Shown piece by piece: positions 42,340 to 50,934 of a stretch of 64,000 nt of DNA. Below the pieces are notes generated by a model. It was not told the DNA's origin, searched no databases, and saw only the letters and a list, made by a program, of their open reading frames with translations. The position numbers were made by a program, and so were the translations under genes. The DNA is from DYJE01 sp041660385. GTDB lineage: Bacteria > Desulfobacterota > Desulfobacteria > Desulfobacterales > Desulfolunaceae. The DNA is taken from contig JBAZWJ010000004.1 in NCBI GenBank assembly GCA_041660385.1, forward strand, positions 1-64,000, written 5' to 3'. Position 1 is the first letter of the stretch. Every line of letters begins with the position of its first letter.

Positions 42340-42561
42340 AGGTCACATCCTTCTCTGATTGGACTGTGGGGGAAGAGACTTTATTCTGGTGATTTTGGCA
42401 CAGAAAAAAAGGGATGTAAATTGTAAAAGGCGGGCAGTTGCTTGTAGTGCCCGCTGTCTGTTGTCAAATACGTTCTGCTGATGTACATTGGTGGTCCTGA
42501 TCGTTTCCTTCAACTGTATGTTTGAATCCATCCCGCAACAGGGAAGAAAGGGGAAAAATTT

Positions 42562-43905
42562 ATGAAATTTCTGGTGATAGGCGGCGATGCAGCGGGCATG
42601 AGCGCTGCGAGCAGGGCCAAACGGAACAAACCCGATATGGACGTGACGGTTCTTGAAAAAACCATGGATGTGTCTTACAGCGCATGTGGAATGCCATATA
42701 ATATCGCAGATCCCGGAAGGGATATGGACACTCTGGTGGTGAGAAAAGCGGACGTTTTCAGGCAGAAGCAGGGTATCGATCTTCGAACAGGGCATACGGC
42801 CCTCATCTTGGACCCGGTAAAGCGAATCGTGGAAGGCACCGGCCCCGGTGGGCAGGGTTTTTCCGTGTTTTATGACAAACTCTTGATTGCCACGGGCGCT
42901 TCTCCCATTATTCCAAAAATTGAGGGTGTGGACCTTCCCGGTGTTTTTCCACTGAAGTCTCTGGAAGATGGGCGGAGAATAAAGGCTTATCTTGCTGAAA
43001 ACAAAGTAAAAAAAGCGTTGATTGCCGGGATGGGTTTTATTGGACTTGAAATGTGCGAATCTCTGGTTGAACGTGGCGTTGACGTGAGCATGATCCGGCG
43101 GTCAGGTAATTTTATCCCCTGGCTTGATAAAGAGGTTTGTCTGTTTGCCCGTTCTGAAGCTGAAAAAAAGGCAGTTAACCTCTATTTCAACGAGGGATTG
43201 AAACGCATCGAAAAAACGGAAAACGGTTTGCGGGTGCACACGGATTCCATGGCGATTGAGGCAGACCTTGTTTTGCTTGCTCTGGGTGTCGTTCCAAACA
43301 GTGATATGGCTGAAAAAGCAGGACTTGAACTGGGGAAAAACAAGGAGATCGCTGTGACACGGGCTCTCGAATGCTCTCACGAACACATCTACGCAGCAGG
43401 AGATTGCGCCGATGCCTACCATGTGGTGACCGGTGAACGAACATGGATTCCTCTGGCACTGAGGGCGAACAGGGCAGGATGGGCTGTGGCGGATACGGTG
43501 TGCGGTATTCGGACTGAGCTTCCCGGGATTGCAGGAACTGCCGTGTTTAAATTGTTCGATCTCCAGGTGGCCCGAACAGGTCTAACCCTTGACGAAGCCC
43601 TTAAAGCCGGGTTTGAGGCAGAGCAGGAGTTAGTGAAAACCCGCTCCAGAGCCCATGGACATCCCGGTTCCACCGATATCTGGGTTCAGATGGTGGGGGA
43701 CAAGCGATCCGGGAGGCTTCTTGGGGTTTTCATGGTGGGGAAAGAAGGGGTGGCCCATCGGATCAACGCTCCTGCTGTGGCCCTTTCAGCCCGGATGACT
43801 GTTTTAGATTACATCCAGTCTGATCTGTCCTACGCCCCGCCTTTCGGGCCTGTATGGGACCCCACACTGACAGCTGCCATTCAGTTGGCCAAGAAAATGG
43901 AATAG
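42562..43905 (+). CDS. FAD-dependent CoA-disulfide reductase / NADH oxidase family protein
   Basis: A 447-residue flavoprotein. FAD Rossmann motif VIGGDAAGMSAAS (5-17), single active-site Cys in SYSACGMPY (near 43), GASPIIPKIEG, NADH motif IAGMGFIGLE (near 155) and the second FAD motif YAAGDCAD (near 280). The dimer domain follows with the ATGxTLDEA-type segment. The single redox Cys is typical of CoA-disulfide reductase, NADH oxidase and peroxidase enzymes; in sulfate reducers related proteins handle thiols or polysulfide. The exact substrate cannot be chosen from sequence. Confidence 0.92.
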   Translation: MKFLVIGGDAAGMSAASRAKRNKPDMDVTVLEKTMDVSYSACGMPYNIADPGRDMDTLVVRKADVFRQKQGIDLRTGHTALILDPVKRIVEGTGPGGQGFSVFYDKLLIATGASPIIPKIEGVDLPGVFPLKSLEDGRRIKAYLAENKVKKALIAGMGFIGLEMCESLVERGVDVSMIRRSGNFIPWLDKEVCLFARSEAEKKAVNLYFNEGLKRIEKTENGLRVHTDSMAIEADLVLLALGVVPNSDMAEKAGLELGKNKEIAVTRALECSHEHIYAAGDCADAYHVVTGERTWIPLALRANRAGWAVADTVCGIRTELPGIAGTAVFKLFDLQVARTGLTLDEALKAGFEAEQELVKTRSRAHGHPGSTDIWVQMVGDKRSGRLLGVFMVGKEGVAHRINAPAVALSARMTVLDYIQSDLSYAPPFGPVWDPTLTAAIQLAKKME

Positions 43906-43932
43906 CCGTGTTTCGTCCGATTATCGGCGAGC

Positions 43933-43961
43933 TGTCCTCGACATTTGTATTGCCGAGGACA
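43933..43961 (+). terminator. Hairpin after the flavoprotein gene
   Basis: TGTCCTCG pairs perfectly with CGAGGACA around a 13-base loop, 28 bases past the flavoprotein stop. No T-run, so weak as a terminator. Confidence 0.4.
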
Positions 43962-43986
43962 ACTCAGCGATCCCTGGTTAATCATC

Positions 43987-44037
43987 TTGACAAAAAAATC
44001 ATGGCATGTCATTTAGTCGACAATATACAATCGACTA
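43987..44037 (+). promoter_or_regulatory. Promoter and operator of the Cys-rich ferredoxin-like gene
   Basis: TTGACA at 43987-43992 is a full -35 match. Where the -10 would fall starts a perfect inverted repeat TAGTCGA-N10-TCGACTA (44014-44037). The left arm with flank, TAGTCGACAA, fits the GntR-family pattern TNGTNNACNA. An operator on the -10 fits a repressor. The start codon lies 90 bases downstream. Confidence 0.45.
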
Positions 44038-44125
44038 TGTCTGCTTGTTTATGGAGCCATGCGGGATCAGATGGCTATGGGGACAGGAATATCAAACCAT
44101 AATAAAAGAAGAAGAGGAGAATGTC

Positions 44126-45298
44126 ATGAAGCGCGACCCTGTTTACGTTCAACTGCAAAAGCACCTCGACAAGCAGCCTGTGGGCTACCCAGCGACATGG
44201 TCAGGTTCGGAGATCGAAATTCTCAAACATATTTTTTCGCCCCTGGACGCGCAGATCGCTCTTGGAATGAGCTACAGGTTTGACACGGCAGCCGACATCA
44301 TGAAACGGCTTTCCGATGTGAATTTATCGATTTCATCGGTCGAAGAATTAGAAGGAAGCCTGGATGATCTTTTCAAAAAAGGAGGGATTCTTTCCAGAGT
44401 TACGGATGGTGTCCGGTATTACGCCCTGGCCCCCCTGGTGGTGGGGATGTATGAACTTCAGAACCATCGCCTCACACCGGATTTCATCAAGCATTTTAAA
44501 AAATACACGAAAGACAAACGCTTCGGCGTTGAATTTTTAAGCACAGAGATGCCCCAGATGCGGACAATCCCCATTGCCGAAAGTATCTCAAACACAAGGC
44601 ACGTCAGTCCCTTTGATGAAGTGGTATCCCTTATCGCCAATGCAAAGGAGCCCTTTGCCATTCTGGAGTGTATCTGCCGTAAAAAGAAAGAGTTGGAAGG
44701 CCAAACCTGCAAAGTGACTGACAGGAAAGAAACGTGCCTCGCCATGGCTGATATGGCCGAAGGGGCACTGCACATCGGTATCGGAAGGGCTATCAGTCGT
44801 GAAGAAGCTTTGGATATCATCGGGCAGAACCAGAAGGAAGGTCTTGTCCTTCAACCGGGCAATTCTCAGGGAGCTGATTTCATCTGCTCCTGCTGCGGGT
44901 GCTGTTGCGGCATTCTGGATATCCACCACATGCTTCCCAGGCCTCTTGATTACTGGGCTGCTAACTTCCACGCCACGGTGGACGGGGCGTTATGCAATGG
45001 CTGCGGGGTCTGTGAAAAACGGTGTCAGGTGGGCGCGGTTCATGTCAAAGAAAAAGGTGCTGTGGCCAAAGTGGATCTGAATTTGTGTCTTGGATGCGGC
45101 GTCTGTGTGACCACATGCCCGAAACAGTCCATTACTCTTGAAAAAAATGCTCGGGAAATCAAACCGCCCCAAACGGTTGAAGAGCTTTACGACACCATCA
45201 TGGAAAAGAAAAAAGGATCACTGGGCAAACTCAAGATTATGGCCAAACTGGGTATTGACGCCGTGAGAAGCGGCAGGTTTGATGTGCTGTTCAAATGA
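44126..45298 (+). CDS. Double 4Fe-4S ferredoxin-domain protein with extra Cys clusters
   Basis: About 390 residues from the ATG at 44126 (GAGGAGA upstream). The N-terminal 110 residues look like a winged-helix or MarR-like segment (FSPLDAQIALGMSYRFDTAADIMKRL). The middle has ECICRKKKELEGQTC and a later KETC, a four-Cys pattern. At about 292 comes ICSCCGCCCGIL, an unusual Cys-dense stretch. Then two 4Fe-4S motifs: CNGCGVCEKRC and CLGCGVCVTTCP; the first lacks the Pro after the last Cys. The protein is soluble and could bind three to four Fe-S clusters. Function unknown; an electron-transfer or redox-sensing role is inferred. Confidence 0.85.
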   Translation: MKRDPVYVQLQKHLDKQPVGYPATWSGSEIEILKHIFSPLDAQIALGMSYRFDTAADIMKRLSDVNLSISSVEELEGSLDDLFKKGGILSRVTDGVRYYALAPLVVGMYELQNHRLTPDFIKHFKKYTKDKRFGVEFLSTEMPQMRTIPIAESISNTRHVSPFDEVVSLIANAKEPFAILECICRKKKELEGQTCKVTDRKETCLAMADMAEGALHIGIGRAISREEALDIIGQNQKEGLVLQPGNSQGADFICSCCGCCCGILDIHHMLPRPLDYWAANFHATVDGALCNGCGVCEKRCQVGAVHVKEKGAVAKVDLNLCLGCGVCVTTCPKQSITLEKNAREIKPPQTVEELYDTIMEKKKGSLGKLKIMAKLGIDAVRSGRFDVLFK

Positions 45299-45317
45299 CC
45301 GGAAGACCTTGGATAAT

Positions 45318-45353
45318 GAAAAAGGCGTTGACCGGTTCGGTCAACGCCTTTTA
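45318..45353. terminator. Bidirectional terminator between convergent genes
   Basis: AAAAGGCGTTGACC and its complement form a perfect stem around GGTTC, with A-run before and T-run after. Ends both the ferredoxin-like gene and the thiolase on the other strand. Confidence 0.92.
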
Positions 45354-45400
45354 ATTTTATAATGATACTATCGCGTCTTAAATTAAACGACAGCCGTTTT

Positions 45401-46687
45401 CTATCTTTCGATGATCATGGCCATACCCATGCCGCCACCGATGCACATGGAAATCATGCCGGTTTTGTAACCTTTGCGTTTCATGTGGTACATACCGGAA
45501 ACCATCTGGCGTGCGCCGGTGCATCCGATGGGATGACCGATGGAGATTCCGCTGCCCAGTTCGTTGGGTTTGTCAACGGGAATGCCCAGTTCTTTCATGC
45601 AACCAATGGCCTGGGACGCGAAGGCTTCGTTCAGTTCGATCATGTCGATGTCTTCGATTTTCATACCGGTCCGTTTGAGAACTTTGCGGATAGCAGGAAC
45701 GGGGCCAAGACCCATGTATGCCGGATCAAGACCGCCGCTGGCGAAAGCTTTGATTTTAACGATGGGCTCAAGACCCAGTTCTTTGGCTTTTTCAGCAGTC
45801 ATCAAAAGAACGCAGGCTGCGCCGTCGTTGATGCCAGAAGCATTACCGGCTGTGACGCTGCCATCTTTTTTGAACGCTGGTTTCATGGCGGCAAGTTTTT
45901 CAATGGTGGTTTCCATCGGGCGTTCGTCCACGTTGAACACGGTGTCGCCTTTTCTGGATTTCATCACGATGTCCACGATTTCATCTTTGAAAAGGCCGCC
46001 GTTAATGGCTGCCATGGCTCTCTGATGGCTGAGTAGGGCCAGCTGATCCTGCTCTTCACGGGTGATGTTGTATTTCTCAACGATGTTTTCCGCTGTGATT
46101 CCCATGTGGTAGCCGTAAAAAATTTCGTAAAGACCGTCGAACACCATAAGGTCGTAAACTTCACCGACACCTGTGAGTTCCATTCTGTGACCCCAGCGTG
46201 CATTGGGAAGAGCCATGGGCGCGTTGCTCATGCTTTCCTGACCGCCAGCGAGAACCACATCGGCGTCACCGGACATGATGGCGCTTGCTCCCAGAGCAAT
46301 GGCTTTAAGGCCTGATCCGCAGATTTTGTTGATGGTGAACGCCGGAGTTTCCTTGGGGAAACCGGCTTTGATCATGGCCTGGCGGGTGGTGTTCTGACCT
46401 TTACCGGCCTGGAGAACGTTGCCCATGATCACTTCGTCTATCACGATGGATTTGGCTGAAGCATCCCAGGCGGCTGCTTTTTTTTCAATTTCAACCTGGC
46501 CCTGGTCTTTCAGCGCGTCCGGTGCGATGGTTTTCATCTCATCGCTGACTGCGGGTTTCAGGTTGATTTTTTTAAGAGTTTCATGCATGACCGCTGCGCC
46601 CAGATCGATCACTTCCACACTTTTCAGACCGCCGCCGAATGCTCCCACGGCTGTACGTGAACCGCTTACAATAACAACATCTCTCAT
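45401..46687 (-). CDS. Acetyl-CoA C-acetyltransferase (thiolase)
   Basis: A 428-residue thiolase that condenses or cleaves acetoacetyl-CoA. Catalytic Cys in NKICGSGLKA (near 128), NEAF, His in GHPIGCTGAR (near 385) and Cys in SMCIGGGMG. About 35 residues longer than usual: the extra part (about 38-75, SDEMKTIAPDALKDQGQVEIEKKAAAW) sits before DEVIMGNVLQAGKGQN, in the N-terminal half; it appears in some deltaproteobacterial members by my recollection. It is monocistronic here. More similar to biosynthetic/short-chain thiolases (AtoB type) than the thiolase at 24623. Confidence 0.93.
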   Translation of the reverse strand: MRDVVIVSGSRTAVGAFGGGLKSVEVIDLGAAVMHETLKKINLKPAVSDEMKTIAPDALKDQGQVEIEKKAAAWDASAKSIVIDEVIMGNVLQAGKGQNTTRQAMIKAGFPKETPAFTINKICGSGLKAIALGASAIMSGDADVVLAGGQESMSNAPMALPNARWGHRMELTGVGEVYDLMVFDGLYEIFYGYHMGITAENIVEKYNITREEQDQLALLSHQRAMAAINGGLFKDEIVDIVMKSRKGDTVFNVDERPMETTIEKLAAMKPAFKKDGSVTAGNASGINDGAACVLLMTAEKAKELGLEPIVKIKAFASGGLDPAYMGLGPVPAIRKVLKRTGMKIEDIDMIELNEAFASQAIGCMKELGIPVDKPNELGSGISIGHPIGCTGARQMVSGMYHMKRKGYKTGMISMCIGGGMGMAMIIER

Positions 46688-46822
46688 GGTAACCCTCCAT
46701 TTATTGAAGTGAATGAATAATATATAAAACCTTTGTTATCATTAAAAAATCTGCTAAATATTAGTTTGATAGAATACCAAATAGCCTTAAAAAAGACAAC
46801 GATGAAAAGATAGTGAAAAGAT

Positions 46823-47626
46823 ATGTGTTTAATTCTGTTCTCTTACATGAATCATAGCCGCTACAAGATGATCATGGCGTCGAACCGTGACGAGTTTTAT
46901 GAACGACCCACACGTCAGCTGAGTTTCTGGCCAGAAAACCCGGATATTCTTGCAGGACGCGACGAGCGGAATCTGGGAACCTGGCTGGGCGCAAGCCGGA
47001 ACGGCAAAATTGCAGCTATCACCAATTTCAGAAATCTTCAGGCCATCAAAAGTGACGGCCCGTCCCGTGGACTTCTGGTTTCGGATTACCTTCAAGGCCA
47101 TTCATCTCCCCGCGATTATCTCGAAACAATCAAACCCAACGCCAAGTCGTACAGCGGTTTTAATCTCCTTCTGGGAGATCGTGAGGGACTGTTCTATTAT
47201 TCGAATATGGGTGAAAACGTTCAGGGCGTTGAATCAGGCGTTCATGGACTCAGCAATGCTTTTCTCGATGCACCCTGGCCTAAAGTTGAACGGGGTAAAA
47301 GATTTCTGGCCGATGCCATTGGCAGAAGCGACGAGGTTTCAGTTGATGATCTGTTCCAACTGCTGAGCGATACCCATCATCCGCCAGACTATCAACTGCC
47401 TGACACCGGTATCGGGCTGGATTGGGAGCGGCTTCTGTCTCCACTTTTCATCAAAAGTCCCACTTATGGAACGCGTTCGTCCGCTATTGTTCTTGTGGAT
47501 CATGATGACCGGATCACTTTTGCCGAAAGAACCCATGGTTCAGTCAAATCTGAAACCGTTCAATGGGTCATTCCGAGCAGCGCTTTTACAGGTCGGAAAT
47601 CCATGACCGCAGACGAGTCGCCGTAA
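46823..47626 (+). CDS. NRDE family protein (TANGO2-like)
   Basis: A 267-residue protein of the NRDE family, named for the motif seen here as ASNRDEFYERPT (near 19). It starts Met-Cys (MCLILF), so removal of Met would expose an N-terminal Cys as in Ntn hydrolases. TWLGASRNGKIAAITNFR and SRGLLVSDYL are also typical. Eukaryotic TANGO2 is linked to heme and lipid handling; the bacterial function is unknown. Confidence 0.92.
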   Translation: MCLILFSYMNHSRYKMIMASNRDEFYERPTRQLSFWPENPDILAGRDERNLGTWLGASRNGKIAAITNFRNLQAIKSDGPSRGLLVSDYLQGHSSPRDYLETIKPNAKSYSGFNLLLGDREGLFYYSNMGENVQGVESGVHGLSNAFLDAPWPKVERGKRFLADAIGRSDEVSVDDLFQLLSDTHHPPDYQLPDTGIGLDWERLLSPLFIKSPTYGTRSSAIVLVDHDDRITFAERTHGSVKSETVQWVIPSSAFTGRKSMTADESP

Positions 47627-47711
47627 TTATTCCCTCAGTCGGAGTCGAAGAAATGGCCGATGAAACGGTGCCGCATAAACAAAATGGTTAATCCGTCATT
47701 AGTTGTTACCT

Positions 47712-47743
47712 CTTCGCTCCCGGATTTCAGGCTGGGAGTGAAG
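47712..47743. terminator. Hairpin between the NRDE and AraC genes
   Basis: CTTCGCTCCC pairs with GGGAGTGAAG (one G-T pair) around a 12-base loop, in the spacer of two convergent genes. A short T-run (CATTTTTC) follows after six bases. Confidence 0.5.
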
Positions 47744-47815
47744 ACGGGTCATTTTTCAATATTTGAGAATAATTTGTATTTTCATCTGAATTTCCTGCGG
47801 CCATGTTTTTAAACA

Positions 47816-48895
47816 TCAATTCGATGTTGGACGTTTATCCTTTTCCTGCCGGGTTTGGAAAATCCGCCGGTACTCACCCGGAGCCATCCCTGTCCATTGA
47901 GTGAACATCCGGTAAAATGGCCGTTCTGCCGTGTAACCGACTTTCTCTGCTATATCGTGGATGCTTGAGGACGAGTTGATCAGAAAATGAATGGCCATGT
48001 CCCGCCGGAGATGGTTCTTGATCTGCTGGTAGGACGTGCCTTCATGATTCAGTTTCCGCCAGAGGTGCTGATGGCTGATGTTAAGACCCCGGGCCAGTTG
48101 CTCGAAATTGGGGAAGCCCGAAGCTATGTCCCTGGTTGAAAGCGTTTTTCTGACCAGGCGGGTATAGGGATAGCTGTCAGGATTGAGCAGAAACCATCCG
48201 ATGGAGGACCGTAAAAAAGCCGGAACCTCCCGGTGACTCCTGATAACCGGCTGGGACAGCACCCCCGCATTGAACATGATTCTGTTTCGATCAGCGTTGA
48301 ATACAATTCTGTCGCTGAGAAGATAATGGTACTTCTCTATGTGCTCGGGTTTCGAAAAGGTGAAATGAGCTGACTCGATGGGGTAGTGTTCGCCGATCAG
48401 CCAGCTCCCGGCCCTGTACGTGGTCACCATCAGGAATTCAATGATAAAACGTTTATAATTTTCGAACCCGTACTTGAAATCAATGGCCAGCGTGCTCAGG
48501 CGCCTGGCGGAATCCGTTTCAAGGCTCCAGCGGAATTCGTCAGTCAAAAGTCCGTAGAAATCGTTTGCGAACCGTAAGAGGCTCTGAAAATCAGGATAAC
48601 CCGTGGCTGCCTCGCAGTACACGGAAAAGGCTCTGGGCGGAACGGCATGACGCAAAAAGCCCAGCATCTCATCCTTCAGATGTTCCCGGATTGCGCTGAG
48701 AATCCGGTAATAAATCTGAATCGAAATCCGGGTGTTCAGATTTTCCAGTAAATCCCTGTTCACACCCGCTTTTTCCAGAACGACCCGTTCATCCACCCCC
48801 TTGTTTTTAACCCCTTCGAGAAGATCTTCAACGAGTTGGGCCTGAAGTGTGGGCTTGACCAATCGTCTGTCTTTCATCGCGCGGTTGTCTTTCAT
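47816..48895 (-). CDS. AraC-family transcriptional regulator
   Basis: A 359-residue regulator with an Arabinose_bd-type N-terminal domain (about 25-220, KAGVNRDLLENLNTRISIQIYYRIL) and a C-terminal AraC double helix-turn-helix (about 260-345, FEQLARGLNISHQHLWRKLNHEG and IHDIAEKVGYTAERPFYRMFTQWTGMAPGEYRR). GGAG lies eight bases before the ATG. The group includes OruR and several regulators of acyl-CoA or lipid catabolism. It is divergent from the acyl-CoA dehydrogenase gene (241 bases), which is its probable target. Confidence 0.93.
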   Translation of the reverse strand: MKDNRAMKDRRLVKPTLQAQLVEDLLEGVKNKGVDERVVLEKAGVNRDLLENLNTRISIQIYYRILSAIREHLKDEMLGFLRHAVPPRAFSVYCEAATGYPDFQSLLRFANDFYGLLTDEFRWSLETDSARRLSTLAIDFKYGFENYKRFIIEFLMVTTYRAGSWLIGEHYPIESAHFTFSKPEHIEKYHYLLSDRIVFNADRNRIMFNAGVLSQPVIRSHREVPAFLRSSIGWFLLNPDSYPYTRLVRKTLSTRDIASGFPNFEQLARGLNISHQHLWRKLNHEGTSYQQIKNHLRRDMAIHFLINSSSSIHDIAEKVGYTAERPFYRMFTQWTGMAPGEYRRIFQTRQEKDKRPTSN

Positions 48896-49136
48896 TGTGA
48901 ATCTCCGGAGTCGATATGAGAGATTTTGTCAGTCATTAAGAGAGTCCTGGTCATTGTTATTTCCGGTTCAGACTGTTAGCTTATATTCAACAAACAGCCA
49001 AAATGAAACAAGATTTTTAATCAAATACATCCAGTATGACCTGTAATCCGGCATTTGCTATAAGAAATTTTCCGCTTTTGCCTTAAAAGAAACGGTCATA
49101 CTTCGGATCATCCCCATTTTATGGAAAGGAGATGTT

Positions 49137-50726
49137 ATGAGTCATTCGAGCAGAAACAATCCATACAGTTTTTCCGATTTTATCGCATGGCGTAAATGTG
49201 TCGATTACTACGCTGACGACCCGTTCATTCAAAAGGTGGTGAAAACTTATACAGGCAAGGAGTGGGAACGGGTGGACGCCACAGCGCGGGCTCTCTCGAA
49301 GAAAGCCTCTTTTCGCTGGCGGGATCTGTCCAACGCGGCTGCGGTTCCCGAAAAAAGACCCTACCTGACCTCGTATGACGGTCTGAACAACCGCATCGAC
49401 CGGATCGAACGCCCCATGGAAACCCTGGCCATGGAAAAGGAGATCTTCGGCGAAGGGCTGTTTTCGTCCAAAACCACGCTGTGGGAAAAATTCATCAAGC
49501 TTTTCCTGATTTATCAGAACGGCGAAGCCTGCATCTCCTGCCCCCTGACCTGCACCGAAGGGCTCATCGCCCTGATTGAAAAATATCCGGCTTCCGACGA
49601 GTTGAAATATATCCTTCAGCATGTAAAGGAGGGCATCAGTGGCGATTTCGCCATCGGAGCCCAGTACTTGTCCGAGATTCAGGGCGGTTCAGATGTCCCG
49701 TCCAATGTCCTTGAAGCCGTTGAGGAAAACGGGGTGTGGACACTTTACGGTGACAAGTTCTTCTGTTCGGCAACCCACGCGGACTACGCGGTGGTTACAG
49801 CCAAACCCACCGGAAGCGACAAAGTGGCCCTGTTTGTGGTGCCGTCCTGGCTTCCCGGCGACAAGGAAAAGGAAATTCGGAACGGTTACACCATCAACCG
49901 GATCAAGTGGAAAATGGGAACCAGCGAGTTGACTACGGCGGAAATCACCTTTAACGGAGCCGTGGCCTTTCCCGTCGGGCCTCTGGACCGGGGCGTTGCC
50001 AATGTGGTGGGTATCGTGCTCACTTTTTCGAGAATGACTGTGGGACTTTCCGCAGGCGCGTTTATGACCCGCGCTGTCCGCGAGGCCAAAGCTTACAGCG
50101 AATTCCGGGAAGCCTTCGGCCTTAAAATCAGCCAGTTTCCCCTGGCCGCCGTCCAGCTTCGCCGTATGGAACAGGCAGCCAGGCGCACCGTGGCGGGAGC
50201 CTTCAAGCTCAACCGGGATATCCTCTTGCTTGAAGGCGGAATTTCCGCCAAAGCCAAAGAGGACGGAAGCGACAGGAAAACACGTTTCATGGTGCGCGAA
50301 CTGATCATGCTCCAGAAAATAACCGCGTCCTGGGACAGCACGGATGTGATTCGTTCGGCCATGTCCATGTTCGGCGGCCATGGCGTGATGGAGGATTTTT
50401 CCTCCCTTCCCAGACTATACAGGGATTCGGCCATCAACGAACTGTGGGAAGGGCCGCGCAACGTGCTTCTGACCCAAATTCACCGGGACTTCGTGAAAGC
50501 GGCTGCGTGGTATTCCGCAGGTGAATTCGTGAGAGACATCCTCACCGGCGCAGACAAAACCGTCATTGACTGCCTTTCTAATGAAATGACCGAACTTGTG
50601 GCCCATGAAAACATATATGTGCCCGACGAAACAACGCTGGCCATCTGCGATCGCTGGGACAGTTTCTGCCATGACCTGTTCCACGCCTATCAGGACGTGG
50701 CGCTGGCTGAAGTCGAGGCACAGTGA
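49137..50726 (+). CDS. Acyl-CoA dehydrogenase family protein, AidB-like
   Basis: A 529-residue flavoprotein of the acyl-CoA dehydrogenase superfamily. The length and N-terminal extension (about 1-150) place it near the AidB/large ACAD group. FAD/substrate marks: QYLSEIQGGSDV (near 177), a beta-domain with GDKFFCSATHADY, TFSRMTVGLSAG, and the C-terminal SMFGGHGVMEDFSSLPRLYRDSAINELWEG, where the catalytic base in this group is expected in the E-G turn region (ELWEG). It oxidises an acyl-CoA to enoyl-CoA, or in AidB-like members binds DNA. First gene after the divergent AraC regulator. Confidence 0.9.
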   Translation: MSHSSRNNPYSFSDFIAWRKCVDYYADDPFIQKVVKTYTGKEWERVDATARALSKKASFRWRDLSNAAAVPEKRPYLTSYDGLNNRIDRIERPMETLAMEKEIFGEGLFSSKTTLWEKFIKLFLIYQNGEACISCPLTCTEGLIALIEKYPASDELKYILQHVKEGISGDFAIGAQYLSEIQGGSDVPSNVLEAVEENGVWTLYGDKFFCSATHADYAVVTAKPTGSDKVALFVVPSWLPGDKEKEIRNGYTINRIKWKMGTSELTTAEITFNGAVAFPVGPLDRGVANVVGIVLTFSRMTVGLSAGAFMTRAVREAKAYSEFREAFGLKISQFPLAAVQLRRMEQAARRTVAGAFKLNRDILLLEGGISAKAKEDGSDRKTRFMVRELIMLQKITASWDSTDVIRSAMSMFGGHGVMEDFSSLPRLYRDSAINELWEGPRNVLLTQIHRDFVKAAAWYSAGEFVRDILTGADKTVIDCLSNEMTELVAHENIYVPDETTLAICDRWDSFCHDLFHAYQDVALAEVEAQ

Positions 50727-50934
50727 AAATAGTTTTTTCAGCGTGGTATTCGTCATTATCAATGCCGCTTCCTTTATTATTGACACAAATGTGTTCTGTG
50801 AATAAGGTTCATATTTCATGACAATTTAAACATTTCATAAAGTTTTCGAATCATTCAATGCTTGTAAAAACAGGGGAATGAGCGGTCGATGGGGTTATAT
50901 TCTGCAATCGTGATCAGAAAAGGAGAACCAACGT

